Positions 9,602 through 19,800 of a DNA stretch of 64,000 bases are shown here, one piece after another. Each line of letters opens with the position of its first letter. Position 1 is the stretch's first letter. The translations under genes were made by a program, and so were the position numbers. Source of the DNA: an uncultured Nitrospirota bacterium (GTDB taxonomy: Bacteria > CG2-30-53-67); assembly GCA_947259355.1 (NCBI GenBank), contig CAMYMF010000007.1:13143-77142 (forward strand), in the 5' to 3' direction. The notes under the pieces were generated by a model. That model saw only the letters and a list, made by a program, of their open reading frames with translations, did not search any database and was not told where the DNA came from.

Positions 9602-10121
9602 TTCCCAATCCTGCAGTGGTTCCGTTGATCATGTGACGCACCTGATCCTCGGCGAAATCGACGGCGCCGGACAACAGGGCTTCCGCCTCAGCCTGTTCAT
9701 TCTCTTCCAGAACACTGGATGCAAAGTACTCCTCCCGAAGCTGCGCCGCGGGATTCTGGAAAAGAATTCTGCCTTTGCGGTCCTTCAGTGTCAATGAGAC
9801 TATGGCCGAAAGACGGTATTCACTAACCGTACTGGCTGCCGTGCGCGCCACCGAACGGTTGCCGTAGCTGAGGATCCTTCCTTCGAGGATCTTATCGGCC
9901 AGCCGCGTGCTCACCACGGAGACCCCCGCCTGCTGGAGCTCCCGGATGACGGCGGTGGTGATCACCGACTGAATGTGCGGCTCCCCCGAGTGATTCACGA
10001 AGATCGGCACGGACACCGTTCCAAATGTTTCGGGGGCTTCCGGCCCCGTGCCCAGATGGTAGCCACAGGCGGCCATGCCGAGGAAGATAATGACACTGAA
10101 GAGATGCTTGCACCGACCCAT
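9588..10121 (-). CDS. lptE: LPS-assembly lipoprotein LptE
   Basis: A 177-residue outer-membrane lipoprotein expected to plug LptD and help insert lipopolysaccharide. The signal peptide runs to the lipobox LGMAAC, followed by GYHLG, the usual start of mature LptE. The body contains TVSVPIFVNHSGEP, a paired beta-strand TRLADKILEGRILSYGNRSV and YRLSAIVSLTLKDRKG, matching the LptE two-layer fold. It lies 24 bases after leuS, the conserved leuS-lptE arrangement. Confidence 0.88.
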   Translation of the reverse strand: MGRCKHLFSVIIFLGMAACGYHLGTGPEAPETFGTVSVPIFVNHSGEPHIQSVITTAVIRELQQAGVSVVSTRLADKILEGRILSYGNRSVARTAASTVSEYRLSAIVSLTLKDRKGRILFQNPAAQLREEYFASSVLEENEQAEAEALLSGAVDFAEDQVRHMINGTTAGLGNDRL

Positions 10122-10145
10122 GCCTTCCCCTCGCCTGCACCCCGG

Positions 10146-12635
10146 CTACACAACGATGTTCACCAGCCTGCCCGGTACGACGATCACTTTGCGTATCTGC
10201 TTGCCCGCCGTCAGTTCCTGAATACGGGGATCGCCGAGCGCCGCCGCTTCGAGCGCGTCCCTTGTCGTGTCTGCCGAAACCTGTACACGGCTCCTCAGCT
10301 TGCCGTTTATCTGTACCACCACGGTGATCTCTTCTTCCCGGGCAATGGTCTCGTCGAAGCTCGGCCACGGCGCGGCACTGAGACTGTCCCCATGGCCCAG
10401 GGCCTCCCACATCTCCTCTGCAATGTGGGGCGCGAAGGGACCGAGGAGCAGGCAGAGCGTTTCGAGCGCTTCTTTCAGCACCGGCGCCAATGCCGCCGAG
10501 CCGCTGTCCGTCTCCTCTTCCGGGAGCTGATTGAGCTGATTGACCAGCTCCATGATGGCCGCGATGGCCGTATTAAAATGAAACCGTCCGTCCAGGTCGT
10601 GGGTGACCTTCCGGATGGTCTGGTGCGTTTTTCGCCGCAGGGCAACCAGAGGCCCCGGCAGGGATTCGGGGATGAGGGCATCCGCCGGCAGTTCCGCCAC
10701 CTGATCGGCATACCTTGCCACAAGACGCCACACCCGGTGCAGGAAGCGGTAGGTTCCCTCCACCCCCTGGTCGCTCCAGTCGAGATCCTTCTCCGGCGGG
10801 GCCGCAAAGAGCGAGAAGAGCCGCGCCGTGTCGGCCCCGTATCGGTCGATCAGGAAATCAGGATCGACCACATTGCCTTTGGACTTGCTCATCTTGGCCC
10901 CGTCCTTGATCACCATCCCCTGGGTCAGGAGGTTGGAAAAGGGCTCGTCCAGGGAGGTCAAGCCCAGGTCGCGCAGCACCTTGGTGTAAAAGCGGGAATA
11001 CAGCAGGTGCATCACGGCATGTTCGATCCCGCCGATGTATTGATCCACAGGCATCCAGTAGCCTACTTCCTCCGGGTCGAAGGGTGCGACATTGCGCGCC
11101 AGCGAAGCATACCGAAGAAAATACCAGGAGCTTTCCACAAAGGTGTCCATGGTATCGGTCTCGCGCCGGGCGGGTCCGCCGCATCGATCACACCGGGTCT
11201 GCACGAAGGTTTGGTGCAACGCGAGGGGCGAGCTGCCGGTGCCGGTCAGTGCCACATCCTCGGGCAGCCTCACGGGCAGGTCCTTCTCGTCGACGGGAAC
11301 GATTCCGCAGGCATCGCAGTAAACAATGGGAATGGGGGCGCCCCAATATCGCTGGCGGGAAATCCCCCAGTCCCGAAGGCGATAGGTGACGGTCTTCTCG
11401 CCAAGTCCCCGGCGCTTCAGATCGTCGGCAATCTGCTCCTTGGCCGTTTCGTTGTCCAGGCCGGAGAACGTGCCCGAATCGACGAGCACCCCCGGATCGA
11501 CATAGGCTTCGGTCATCGTTTCCGCGACGAGTTCTCCGTCGGGCGGCTGAATCACCACCTTCACCGCAATCCCGTATTTTCGGGCAAACTCAAAATCCCG
11601 CTGATCGTGGGCAGGCACAGCCATGATGGCCCCCGTGCCATACTCCATCAGCACAAAGTTGGCCACATAGACCGGAATGGGGCTGTCCGTCATCGGGTTG
11701 ATGGCATAGGCCCCGGTGAACACCCCTTCCTTTTCGACGTCATCCGCCGCTCGAGCCAGTTTGTCCGCCTTTTGCATCCGCTGGACGAAGGCCGCCACAG
11801 CCTGGTGTTGCTCCGGTGTGGTCAGCCTTTCCACGAGTGGATTTTCGGGTGCCACACTCATGAAGGTGGCCCCGAAAAGGGTGTCCGGCCGCGTTGTAAA
11901 GATCCGGATCTTCTCCTCGCGGCCCTGCACCGCAAAATCGACCTCCACACCGTGGCTCTTGCCGATCCAATTCCGCTGCATGGTGAGGACCCGCTCGGGC
12001 CAGCCGGGAAGCGCCTCACAGTACTCCAGCAGCTCTTCGGCATAACGGGTGGTCCGGAAGAACCACTGGGCCAGCTGCTTCTGATCAACCTCCGAGTCGC
12101 AGCGCCAGCAGCGGCCCGTATCGACCTGTTCGTTGGCCAGGACGGTCTGACAGGAGTGGCACCAGTTCACGGAGGCGTCCTTACGGTAGACCAGGCCCTT
12201 GTCATACATTTTGAGAAAGATCCACTGCTCCCATCGGTAATAATCGGGGTCACAGGTAGCCAGCTCCCGATCCCAATCGTAGGAGAAACCCATCTGCTTG
12301 AGCTGGCTCCGCATGGTGGCGATATTCTCCTGGGTCCAACGGGCCGGGTGGACACCGTGCTGGATGGCGGCGTTCTCCGCGGGCATGCCGAAGGCGTCCC
12401 AGCCCATGGGATGGAGCACGTTGTAGCCCTGCATGGCGCGAAAGCGGGCGATTACGTCTCCGATGGAGTAGTTTCGGACATGCCCCATGTGGATCTTACC
12501 GGAGGGGTAGGGAAACATCTCGAGCACATAGCATTTCTGCCGATTCGGATCGGGCTTGGAGCGGAAGGTCTTCTCCCTCTCCCAGCGCTGCTGCCACTTG
12601 CGCTCCACTGCCGCCGGATTGTACTCTGCGTCCAC
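10146..12635 (-). CDS. leuS: Leucine--tRNA ligase
   Basis: Class Ia aminoacyl-tRNA synthetase of about 829 residues with an editing domain. HIGH-type motif is [11 protein letters not shown], the zinc-binding insert shows CHSC and CWRC, the editing domain includes [13 protein letters not shown], and the KMSKS loop is [13 protein letters not shown] place the start at the GTG at 12635: [15 protein letters not shown] is the normal LeuRS beginning and GGAGTGGAGAC lies just before it. In-frame ATGs up to 12791 would add about 50 unconserved residues. A weak promoter (TTGAAA, 17 bases, TAATTA) at 12792-12820 would leave a leader of about 150 bases. Confidence 0.95.
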   Translation of the reverse strand: MDAEYNPAAVERKWQQRWEREKTFRSKPDPNRQKCYVLEMFPYPSGKIHMGHVRNYSIGDVIARFRAMQGYNVLHPMGWDAFGMPAENAAIQHGVHPARWTQENIATMRSQLKQMGFSYDWDRELATCDPDYYRWEQWIFLKMYDKGLVYRKDASVNWCHSCQTVLANEQVDTGRCWRCDSEVDQKQLAQWFFRTTRYAEELLEYCEALPGWPERVLTMQRNWIGKSHGVEVDFAVQGREEKIRIFTTRPDTLFGATFMSVAPENPLVERLTTPEQHQAVAAFVQRMQKADKLARAADDVEKEGVFTGAYAINPMTDSPIPVYVANFVLMEYGTGAIMAVPAHDQRDFEFARKYGIAVKVVIQPPDGELVAETMTEAYVDPGVLVDSGTFSGLDNETAKEQIADDLKRRGLGEKTVTYRLRDWGISRQRYWGAPIPIVYCDACGIVPVDEKDLPVRLPEDVALTGTGSSPLALHQTFVQTRCDRCGGPARRETDTMDTFVESSWYFLRYASLARNVAPFDPEEVGYWMPVDQYIGGIEHAVMHLLYSRFYTKVLRDLGLTSLDEPFSNLLTQGMVIKDGAKMSKSKGNVVDPDFLIDRYGADTARLFSLFAAPPEKDLDWSDQGVEGTYRFLHRVWRLVARYADQVAELPADALIPESLPGPLVALRRKTHQTIRKVTHDLDGRFHFNTAIAAIMELVNQLNQLPEEETDSGSAALAPVLKEALETLCLLLGPFAPHIAEEMWEALGHGDSLSAAPWPSFDETIAREEEITVVVQINGKLRSRVQVSADTTRDALEAAALGDPRIQELTAGKQIRKVIVVPGRLVNIVV

Positions 12636-12991
12636 GTCTCCACTCCATCCGTCTGAGACTTTCGGTCCGTGATGGCCGGCCGTCGCCTCCGCACACCCCG
12701 CCCTCGTGCCGAACGGCATCGCAGGGATCATGAATCGACCCAGGGGATTGAAAAACGGCCGGGAACATGTGGCTGATCGCCGGATGGGCACTAATTAGCA
12801 CAGCGCCCTCTTTTTTTCAAGGGGAAAGCCCCGGCATCGACACCCACGAAACGGTGGGCTGTGCGGACAAATGCTTCTGAATTCATGCACTTTGTGATAT
12901 GGTTTACGGTAATGGTCGATCCTGCCATGCACTCACCGCAGGAAGGATAAAAAGGCCGCACCGCTCTATCATTGGAAAGGAGATCCCACGG

Positions 12992-13993
12992 ATGAAGGCC
13001 ATGATCCTGGCTGCCGGGCTGGGCGAGCGCCTCCGCCCGCTGACCAACGAGCTTCCCAAACCGCTGATCCCGGTGGCCAACCGCCCCATTATCGAGTACA
13101 ACCTTCGTCTTCTGAAGAAACATGGAATTCAGGAGGTGGCGGTGAACCTGCATCACCTGGGAGAGAAGATTCAGGACCATCTCGGGGACGGCGGGCGGTT
13201 CGGTTTGCGGATCACCTATTCCCGGGAGCCTCGACTGCTCGGTACAGGCGGCGGCATCCGGCGTCTCCAGGCCTTCTTCGGCCATGAAGCCTTTATTGTC
13301 ATCAACGCAGACATCCTCATCGACATCGATCTGATGGATCTGGTCGTCTTTCACCGTGCACAGGGGGCGATGGCAACGATGGCACTGCGCCCCAACCAAG
13401 ATGCCGTGCGATATGGGACCATCCACACCGACGACAGGGGCCGGATTCGGGAGTTCTTGGGAAAACTTCGGGCGCGGACCGATGGGCTGCACCCCTGGAT
13501 GTTTACCGGCGTGCATGTCATGGAACCCGGTGTTTTCGAGCGGATGCCAGAGCGGGAGACTTTCTGCATCAATCGCGATGTCTATGCCCAGTGGATCCGC
13601 GCCGGCCATCCCTGTTTCGGATACATCCACCGGGGATATTGGCGCGATCTCGGCACACCGGCCGATTACCTTCAGGCCAATCTTGACCTGCTCGAGAGGG
13701 ATCGCGGCTTCTCCCCTCCTGAGGATCTCGAGGGAGCCTTCGAGCAGAGTCCTGAGGCCTTGCTCACGCCCCCCTGCAAGTTCGGCGCGGGATGCGTCGT
13801 GGCAGGCGATGCCACCGTAGGCCCCGGTGTGGTGCTCGGAGCGGGCTGTCATATCAGTGCGGGCGCCCGCATTGCGCGCAGTGTCCTGTGGCCTGGTGCG
13901 CGAGTGCAAGCAGGCGAAGTGCTGGAAGAAATGATCGTGACACGCTTCCAGCGGGTGCCTGCAGCCCCGCAAAGCACACCGACACTTTCATAA
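12992..13993 (+). CDS. Sugar-1-phosphate nucleotidyltransferase
   Basis: A 333-residue NDP-sugar pyrophosphorylase that makes an activated sugar nucleotide. The N-terminal Rossmann-like domain carries the signature ILAAGLGERLRPLTNELPKP and the substrate loop RLLGTGGGIRRLQ. The C-terminal part (residues 250-320) has short hexapeptide-like repeats (GAGCVVAGDATVGPGVVLGA, CHISAGARIARS), a left-handed beta-helix. Mannose-1-phosphate guanylyltransferase is the likeliest specificity but the sequence alone does not settle the sugar. GGAAAGGAG precedes the ATG. The 356 bases before it hold the leuS leader and otherwise nothing clear. Confidence 0.88.
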   Translation: MKAMILAAGLGERLRPLTNELPKPLIPVANRPIIEYNLRLLKKHGIQEVAVNLHHLGEKIQDHLGDGGRFGLRITYSREPRLLGTGGGIRRLQAFFGHEAFIVINADILIDIDLMDLVVFHRAQGAMATMALRPNQDAVRYGTIHTDDRGRIREFLGKLRARTDGLHPWMFTGVHVMEPGVFERMPERETFCINRDVYAQWIRAGHPCFGYIHRGYWRDLGTPADYLQANLDLLERDRGFSPPEDLEGAFEQSPEALLTPPCKFGAGCVVAGDATVGPGVVLGAGCHISAGARIARSVLWPGARVQAGEVLEEMIVTRFQRVPAAPQSTPTLS

Positions 13994-14210
13994 AATGGGC
14001 CAATACCGCCACAAGAAGTATCCCCATCCTCCCTTTTTTACTTCACAAGTAAGATAAACTAATCGGTTTAAAATATTGATTTAAAATGTTAATCTGTGTC
14101 CTTGCTTGACAACGGCTTGGGGTTCGGGCACCCTTGCGAGGTATTGATTCAATGGCGGTCCGCTGCGATTCGCTGTGCGGGCCTGCGACGTTCAGAAAAG
14201 GAGCATTTCC

Positions 14211-14771
14211 ATGGCACTGACACCCTCCAAGATGATCCCCCTCGGTACGACCGCACCGGATTTCGAACTTCCCGATACCGTTTCCGGGAAACCCATGCGT
14301 CTTGGTGCGCTGAAATCGGACCGGGCCACGGTGATCATGTTCATCTGCAACCACTGCCCCTATGTGCAACATGTACGGCAGCAGCTCATAGCCGTGGCTC
14401 GCGATTACGCCCCCCGGGGCATTGCGTTTGTGGCCATCAGTGCCAACGACGCTGAAAATTATCCCGACGATGCCCCGGAGAAGATGAAGATGGTCGCCCA
14501 GGAGCTGGGCTACCCCTTTCCGTTTCTCTATGACGAGTCCCAGGAGGTTGCCCGGGCCTACGGAGCGGCCTGTACCCCCGACCTCTTCGTCTTCGATGAA
14601 AAGTTGAAACTGGTCTACCGGGGACAGCTCGACGATGCGCGACCGGGCACCGATGTGCCGGTCACCGGCCGGGATTTGCGTGAAGCCCTCGATGCCATTG
14701 TCGCAGGGCAGCCGGTAAGTCCGGAGCAGAAGCCGAGTATGGGATGCAACATCAAATGGAAGAGCGGGTGA
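14211..14771 (+). CDS. Thioredoxin-family (redoxin/AhpC-TSA fold) protein
   Basis: A 186-residue cytoplasmic thioredoxin-fold protein. The opening PLGTTAPDFELPDTVSGKPM is the usual redoxin start, and the active site is FICNHCPYVQ, a CxxC pair at the end of the first strand. Later segments AISANDAENYPDDAPEKM and ACTPDLFVFDE, with a cis-proline-type TPD, complete the fold. Proteins with a CNHCPYV site form a conserved but poorly studied subfamily. It has an AAAAGGAGC ribosome site and stands alone. About 217 bases of AT-rich DNA precede it, in which I see no convincing promoter. Confidence 0.88.
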   Translation: MALTPSKMIPLGTTAPDFELPDTVSGKPMRLGALKSDRATVIMFICNHCPYVQHVRQQLIAVARDYAPRGIAFVAISANDAENYPDDAPEKMKMVAQELGYPFPFLYDESQEVARAYGAACTPDLFVFDEKLKLVYRGQLDDARPGTDVPVTGRDLREALDAIVAGQPVSPEQKPSMGCNIKWKSG

Positions 14772-14897
14772 GCGGGCGTCGGATCGGAACAGCTGGTGAG
14801 CGGTCCTCCCCTGGACTGCGCCACTTCGCCCATGGGTGCAACCACCCGGGGTGTCATCTGAATACCGAAGGACCATCGTTTTTTTGAAATTTTTTTC

Positions 14898-14926
14898 TTG
14901 CCAGGCGCGTCCTGTTGTGTTAGAAG
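14898..14926 (+). promoter_or_regulatory. Predicted promoter of the cold-shock gene with a long leader
   Basis: -35 TTGCCA (14898-14903), 17-base spacer, -10 TAGAAG (14921-14926). Transcription from about 14933 would give a 5' leader near 150 bases before the ATG at 15083. Long leaders are usual for cspA-type genes, where they fold differently in the cold. Confidence 0.45.
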
Positions 14927-15082
14927 AAGATAGTGGTCCACTCCTTCACCTTTTCATTAATCGAGCATTAGGGAAAAGAGAAGTTCACGGACACATTCAG
15001 GAGCGCGCAGTTTTTCATTCGGTGGAGCGTGAAAAGCTGCCAACAAAGAGAAGGTTCCACCGAGAAACAAAGGAGCAACAGC

Positions 15083-15283
15083 ATGGTAGAAGGAACAGTG
15101 AAGTGGTTCAATGAATCAAAGGGTTTTGGATTCATCCAGCAGGAGAATGGTCCTGACGTGTTCGTGCACTATACGGCCATCAAAGGTGAGGGTTTCAAGA
15201 CTCTGAACGACGGCGACAGCGTCCAGTTCGACATCACGGAAGGAGCCAAGGGACCGCAGGCTTCCAACGTCGTGAAGGTATAA
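15083..15283 (+). CDS. Cold-shock protein (CspA family)
   Basis: A 66-residue single cold-shock domain, an RNA chaperone that melts secondary structure. It contains both RNA-binding motifs: KGFGFIQ (RNP1) and VFVHYTAI (RNP2). The N-terminus [17 protein letters not shown] is family-typical, which fixes the start at 15083 even though the frame is open further upstream. It is followed directly by a strong intrinsic terminator, so it is a single-gene transcript. Confidence 0.97.
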   Translation: MVEGTVKWFNESKGFGFIQQENGPDVFVHYTAIKGEGFKTLNDGDSVQFDITEGAKGPQASNVVKV

Positions 15284-15306
15284 ATTCGGAATCACTGACC
15301 ATCGCT

Positions 15307-15343
15307 GAAAAAAGCTCCGCGTTATATGGCGGAGCTTTTTTTC
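15307..15343 (+). terminator. Intrinsic terminator after the cold-shock gene
   Basis: Stem AGCTCCGC (15313-15320) pairs with GCGGAGCT (15329-15336) around an 8-base loop and runs into a tract of T. The flanking A and T runs extend the stem, so it may also stop transcripts coming from the opposite strand gene. Confidence 0.92.
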
Positions 15344-15360
15344 TGCCTGTCTCTAACCGA

Positions 15361-15951
15361 TTACAGGCGGCCTTTGATGCTGCGGATCATCCAGCCCACC
15401 ACGGGGATGTGTTCGAAAAGACCGCCCGCCGCATCCCAGTAATCCTGGTGGTAGACCACCTGCCCCCCCGAATTGAACCGCAGATGACTGATGCCGAGGG
15501 ACCGAGTCAACTGACCCCGCCGAAACTTCTTGAACTGGAGCTCCATGACCCAGCGGACGTAGTAATTGCCGCCCGATTGTGCCACATCCCGGACCTCCAC
15601 GCGGCCGACTTCCACGGCCTCCGCGCTTTCCACCAGATAAGCTTCGAGGGCATCGACACCCCGAATTTCCTTCAGCGTGTCATTGAAATAGACATCTTCC
15701 GCATAGACGCGCCGGACCTTTTCTCGCATGGCCTCTGGCGTAAACACCGCAAAAAGATCGGAGAATCTTGTTAGCGCCGCGGCCTCTTCCGGGCTGCCCG
15801 AAACCAGTGGACTCTCCTGGCTGATTGCCCCTTGCTCGAAAAGCTGTTCATAGGACATACCCACCTCCCGTTGGCCAGCCCCACCCCCACAACCGACGGC
15901 GGCCAGCATCGCGACGGCGCTGAGGATCGCAATTCGTGTTGCGTATGCCAT
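15361..15951 (-). CDS. NTF2-like (SnoaL-type) lipoprotein
   Basis: A 196-residue envelope protein. The signal sequence ends in the lipobox LAAVGC, giving a lipidated Cys21. Residues about 60-180 form an NTF2-like alpha+beta cone domain: FSDLFAVFTPEAM, RRVYAEDVYFNDTLKEIRG, YYVRWVMELQFKKF and QVVYHQDYWDAAGG. Similar lipoproteins are often found with cfa/DUF1365/FAD-oxidoreductase gene sets in proteobacteria, and such a set follows here. It diverges from the DUF1295 gene with 174 bases between them. The biochemical function is unknown. Confidence 0.8.
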   Translation of the reverse strand: MAYATRIAILSAVAMLAAVGCGGGAGQREVGMSYEQLFEQGAISQESPLVSGSPEEAAALTRFSDLFAVFTPEAMREKVRRVYAEDVYFNDTLKEIRGVDALEAYLVESAEAVEVGRVEVRDVAQSGGNYYVRWVMELQFKKFRRGQLTRSLGISHLRFNSGGQVVYHQDYWDAAGGLFEHIPVVGWMIRSIKGRL

Positions 15952-16125
15952 GATCCCCTCGTTCTCTCAGTGATCTCGCCGATCACCACACCATACCAAG
16001 AGTGCCGATCCTTGTCCAACGACGGCTTCCCAGGCATGAAGGCGCTTGACCGATGTCTGCAAAGGCAGTTAACTCAGAACCACGGACATGTCCCTGGTGA
16101 TGGGGGGACGGAAAAGGACTGAAAG

Positions 16126-16923
16126 ATGCCACAGGGACCCTGGACTCTGATGCTGATGGGGTGGGTCGCCATGGCCGTGCTCATGACCGCCCTCTATGGC
16201 GTCCAGCAGAAACGAACCGATGCCGGTATCGCCGATGTGGGGTGGGCCGGCGGTCTGGCCGCCCTGGCGATCTTCTACGCCCTGGCGGCCGACGGCTATC
16301 CCCCTCGGAGAGCGGCCCTGGCGCTGCTCGCGAGCTTCTGGGGCCTGCGCTTGGCCCTCTATCTGCTCGTCAACCGTGTTCTGCGGGGCCCCGAAGACGG
16401 CCGGTATCGGATGCTCCGGGAGCAGTGGGGCGAACGGGCACCGCTCTACTTCTTTTTGTTCTTTCAGATGCAGGCTCTCTGGGCGATTCTCTTTTCCATT
16501 CCGTTTCTGGTGGTCGCCGATCATTCCAACCCCGTTTGGAGCCCCTTCGACACGGGGGGCGTCCTACTCTGGTTGATGGCAGTTCTGGGTGAAGCCCTGG
16601 CCGATGCACAGCTGGCCCGCTTTCGGGCGGCGCCTGAGCACCGGGGCAAGACCTGCCGAGAAGGATTGTGGCGTTATTCACGCCACCCCAATTACTTTTT
16701 CGAGTTCCTTCACTGGTGGGCCTATGTGCTGCTGGGTGCCGGGGCCCCCTACGGCTGGTTGACCCTCCTCGGACCCGTAGCCATGCTGCTCTTTCTATAC
16801 AAAATCACAGGGATTCCCTATACCGAGAAGCAGGCACTGGCGAGCCGGGGGGAAGACTACCGGCAGTATCAGGAGAGCACCAGTGCACTCATCCCATGGT
16901 TTCCGAAGAAGGGCAAGCCATGA
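16126..16923 (+). CDS. DUF1295 membrane protein (steroid 5-alpha-reductase-like)
   Basis: A 265-residue integral membrane protein with about six or seven hydrophobic segments. The C-terminal half shows the family signature: [20 protein letters not shown], then [18 protein letters not shown] and [15 protein letters not shown]. The fold is that of NADPH-dependent steroid 5-alpha reductases and isoprenylcysteine methyltransferases, but the substrate of DUF1295 proteins is not established. Its stop overlaps the ATG of the following methyltransferase, so the two are coupled. Context points to modification of membrane fatty acyl chains. Confidence 0.88.
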   Translation: MPQGPWTLMLMGWVAMAVLMTALYGVQQKRTDAGIADVGWAGGLAALAIFYALAADGYPPRRAALALLASFWGLRLALYLLVNRVLRGPEDGRYRMLREQWGERAPLYFFLFFQMQALWAILFSIPFLVVADHSNPVWSPFDTGGVLLWLMAVLGEALADAQLARFRAAPEHRGKTCREGLWRYSRHPNYFFEFLHWWAYVLLGAGAPYGWLTLLGPVAMLLFLYKITGIPYTEKQALASRGEDYRQYQESTSALIPWFPKKGKP

Positions 16924-17954
16924 ATCAGCGGTGGATTACCTGGGCCGAAAAAGGGGTACTGCCGGACTGGCTGATTCGTTGGGGGATCCGCCGCCTCAAT
17001 CGGCAGCGTTTGGCGGACGAGGCCCGCCGCCACGGCCCCACCTCCCCTCGCGCGCAGGCCGTTTTTGTGGAGATGTTGAAAAATGCGCCCATCGCCGTCG
17101 CCGTGGACCGGGTCAACGAAGAGCACTATGAGCTGCCCCCTGCCTTCTTTGAGGCGGTGCTCGGCCGGCGCCTGAAATACAGCTGTTGCTACTGGCCGGA
17201 GGGCACGACCGACCTCGACGCCGCTGAGGACGCCATGCTCGTGCTCAGCGCAAACCGGGCGGAAATCGAGGACGGCATGGAAATCCTCGATCTCGGCTGC
17301 GGCTGGGGCTCGTTCACCCTTTGGGCTGCACAGCGTTTCGCCGGTTCGCGGATTCTGGCCGTTTCCAATTCAGCCGCCCAACGTGAATTCATCGAGGCGG
17401 CCTGCCGATTCCGGAGGCTGCAGAACGTTCAGGTGCTCACTGCGGACATGAACGCCTTTCAGACCGACCGGCGCTTTGACCGAGTGGTCTCCATCGAAAT
17501 GTTCGAACACATGCGTAACTACCAAGCACTCCTCTCCCGCATCGCCCGATGGCTGCGTCCCGAGGGGAAGCTATTCGTGCACATCTTCTGCCACCGGCAA
17601 TGGGCCTATCTCTTCGAGACCGAAGGCGACAACAACTGGATGGGCCGTCATTTCTTCACGGGCGGACTGATGCCGTCGGACGATCTGCTCAGCCACTTCC
17701 AGGACGACCTGATGCTGGAGACACAGTGGCGGGTCGGCGGACGGCATTACCAACAAACCGCGGAAGCTTGGCTCAGCAATTTCGACGCGCAGGGGGCGAC
17801 GATTCTGCCCATCCTGGCATCGGTCTACGGATCAGGCTCAGCGCCGCTCTGGGCGCAGCGGTGGCGGATTTTTTTCATGGCCTGTGCTGAATTGTGGGGC
17901 ACCCGCGCGGGGCGGGAGTGGTGGGTATCACACTACCGGTTTCGCCGTCACTGA
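16920..17954 (+). CDS. Cyclopropane-fatty-acid-synthase-like methyltransferase, short paralogue
   Basis: A 344-residue SAM-dependent methyltransferase of the CFA/mycolic acid synthase family. The SAM-binding loop is [19 protein letters not shown], and the lipid-pocket signature [18 protein letters not shown] corresponds to the CfaS YSCGYW motif. [16 protein letters not shown] carries the catalytic-site Glu seen in this family. The N-terminal domain is shorter than in the second paralogue at 18493-19800, so the two probably act on different unsaturated chains or make different products. The ATG overlaps the DUF1295 stop (ATGA). Its 3' end overlaps the convergent DUF2878 gene by 7 bases. Confidence 0.88.
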   Translation: MNQRWITWAEKGVLPDWLIRWGIRRLNRQRLADEARRHGPTSPRAQAVFVEMLKNAPIAVAVDRVNEEHYELPPAFFEAVLGRRLKYSCCYWPEGTTDLDAAEDAMLVLSANRAEIEDGMEILDLGCGWGSFTLWAAQRFAGSRILAVSNSAAQREFIEAACRFRRLQNVQVLTADMNAFQTDRRFDRVVSIEMFEHMRNYQALLSRIARWLRPEGKLFVHIFCHRQWAYLFETEGDNNWMGRHFFTGGLMPSDDLLSHFQDDLMLETQWRVGGRHYQQTAEAWLSNFDAQGATILPILASVYGSGSAPLWAQRWRIFFMACAELWGTRAGREWWVSHYRFRRH

Positions 17955-18493
17955 TGCTGGCCACGGACGTCGGGGAGGCGCCCACTTCGGGTTATCCACC
18001 GCCCCATTCGAAAGAGCGCGGGCGTCACAATGCACCAGGCGAGACCGACTGCGAGCAGCGACACCGGAAGCGGCTGATCCATGGTGATGGCGCCCAGCTG
18101 ATCCCCCGCCCAGTAAGCCAACGGTCCTCCCACGGCGCCCAGGAGAGCCGCCAGCAGGGGCTTCCCCTGGAGCCAGGCCAAAGAGACGTTCAGGGTGGTC
18201 GAAAAGTTCACCCAGAGGGCCATGAGCCAGAGGGTGGTCCATGGAGGGGGCAGCAGCCAGCGCACCGGTACGTACGCGCCGAGTGCAATAAGCGTTGTGT
18301 CCACCAGGAGACCAGCTCCCGCCGCCACGAGGGCCAGCAACGCTTCGCCTCCAGGGCGGCGCGTGCGCGAGAGATGGAGGACCAGCACGAGCGCCACAAC
18401 GGCTGGGCCCCACAGTGGCTGGCCCCGCGCAGCCCCCAGGATGCAGGCAAACCAGCCCACCTGAAACGCGGCGAAGTTGATCAGCGAGCCCAT
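17948..18493 (-). CDS. DUF2878 membrane protein
   Basis: A 181-residue protein with about five or six transmembrane helices ([70 protein letters not shown]). The FQVGWF start and the NFSTTLN motif fit DUF2878, a family that regularly travels with cfa and DUF1365. The start ATG shares a base with the cfa stop (TGATG), so translation is coupled. A much longer in-frame reading exists within cfa but is not supported. The molecular role is unknown. Confidence 0.8.
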   Translation of the reverse strand: MGSLINFAAFQVGWFACILGAARGQPLWGPAVVALVLVLHLSRTRRPGGEALLALVAAGAGLLVDTTLIALGAYVPVRWLLPPPWTTLWLMALWVNFSTTLNVSLAWLQGKPLLAALLGAVGGPLAYWAGDQLGAITMDQPLPVSLLAVGLAWCIVTPALFRMGRWITRSGRLPDVRGQHQ

Positions 18494-19800
18494 CAAAACT
18501 CGCGCGCTTGGGCCAGCATGGGAACCTGGGGTTCCCGGAGACAGTGCGGTTTCGTCAGGATCATCTGCACATTGCGAATATAGCGCTCCCGGAAAGCCCC
18601 TTCGCAATAACAGAAGTAAAATTCCCACATCCGGATGAATTCTTCCGGATAGCCCATGGCCCGCACCGCCTCGAGGCGCTTCGTGAAGCGCCGCCGCCAC
18701 TCCTGCAGCGTCCGCACATAATGGGAAGTGATCTCTTCGAGATGGAATAGCCGCAGGTCCGTTGCCCGGCCCACGGCGCGGCATATGGCCGTCACCGACG
18801 GAATGGAGCTTCCCGGAAAGATGTAGCGTTTGATGAAATCGGCCGATCGGACGTGACGCCCGTAGAGCTGGTCTTCGATGGTAATGGCCTGCAACACCAT
18901 CAGGCCATCCGGCTTCAGTCGCTCGCTGCAGCAGCGGAAGAAGGTCTCCAGGTACTGGTGGCCCACGGCCTCGATCATCTCGATGGCGGCGAGTTTGTCG
19001 TAACGGCCTCGCAGATCACGGTAGTCCTGAAGCAACAGCTCCACCCGATCCTGAAGTCCCGCTTCCTGAATCCGGGCGCGGGCCAGTTGATGTTGCCGTC
19101 GCGACACGGTGGTCGTGGTGACGCGGCAACCGTAATGGGTCGCGGCAAAAATGGCAAAGCCGCCCCAGCCGGCCCCGATCTCCAGCAGGTGGTCTTCCTT
19201 GCGGAGCCGCAGCTTATGGCAGATCCGGTCATACTTTGCCAGCGATGCGTCCCGCAGACTGCTCCCATCGTCTTCGAAGATCCCGCACGAATAGGTCATG
19301 GTGTCGTCGAGGAAGAGCGCATAAAAATCGTTGCCGAGATCGTAGTGGGCCGCAATATTTGCACGGGCCCCGTTGCGCGTATTGCGGCGCAAGCGGTGAA
19401 ACAGGTTATGGGCGGGGGCCGTCAGTTTCGCCCACCTCCCTTCCAGCGCGTCCAGGGCCTGCCGGTTCGACACCAGGATACGGACGAGCGCCGGCAAATC
19501 GCTGCAGCTCCAGTAACCCGCCATATAAGCTTGCGCGGCCCCAATGCTCCCACCGAAAAGGGTCTGCCCGTAAAACCGTCCATCGTGCACCCAGACCACG
19601 CTCTGCAGCGATGCCTCTGGCTCGGGCTCCCCGAAGACGCTCTGCTGTGCAGAATCGACGATGACGAGACGCCCCCGTTGCAGTTTTTGAAGGCGCGCAA
19701 ACAACAGGTTGCGGGCCCAGGCCGCCCGTCTGGTCAGCGGCGCACCCGATGCTGGCGAGAGGGGTGTGGCTTCTTTCGCAGCAGGCTTGACACCCTTCAT
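18493..19800 (-). CDS. cfa: Cyclopropane-fatty-acyl-phospholipid synthase, long paralogue
   Basis: A 435-residue SAM-dependent enzyme that adds a methylene bridge, or a methyl group in some relatives, to unsaturated acyl chains of membrane phospholipids. The N-terminal domain includes FYGQTLFGGSIGAAQAYMAG. The catalytic domain has IAAHYDLGNDFYALFLDDTM, the motif MTYSCGIFED, SAM loop LLEIGAGWGGFAIFAATHYG, and KYIFPGSSIPSV-type RYIFPGSSIPSV. The ATG at 19800 overlaps the DUF1365 stop as ATGA, favouring it over an upstream in-frame start at 19887. It is fourth in the desaturase operon. Confidence 0.95.
   Translation of the reverse strand: MKGVKPAAKEATPLSPASGAPLTRRAAWARNLLFARLQKLQRGRLVIVDSAQQSVFGEPEPEASLQSVVWVHDGRFYGQTLFGGSIGAAQAYMAGYWSCSDLPALVRILVSNRQALDALEGRWAKLTAPAHNLFHRLRRNTRNGARANIAAHYDLGNDFYALFLDDTMTYSCGIFEDDGSSLRDASLAKYDRICHKLRLRKEDHLLEIGAGWGGFAIFAATHYGCRVTTTTVSRRQHQLARARIQEAGLQDRVELLLQDYRDLRGRYDKLAAIEMIEAVGHQYLETFFRCCSERLKPDGLMVLQAITIEDQLYGRHVRSADFIKRYIFPGSSIPSVTAICRAVGRATDLRLFHLEEITSHYVRTLQEWRRRFTKRLEAVRAMGYPEEFIRMWEFYFCYCEGAFRERYIRNVQMILTKPHCLREPQVPMLAQAREF

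Noticed and set aside
9975-12656. An 893-codon open frame antisense to leuS
   Set aside because: leuS on the other strand has every class Ia motif; the antisense product is His/Gly/Arg rich and unlike any family.
12791-13972. A 393-codon open frame antisense to the sugar nucleotidyltransferase
   Set aside because: The plus-strand gene has the pyrophosphorylase signature and a good ribosome site; the antisense frame has neither.
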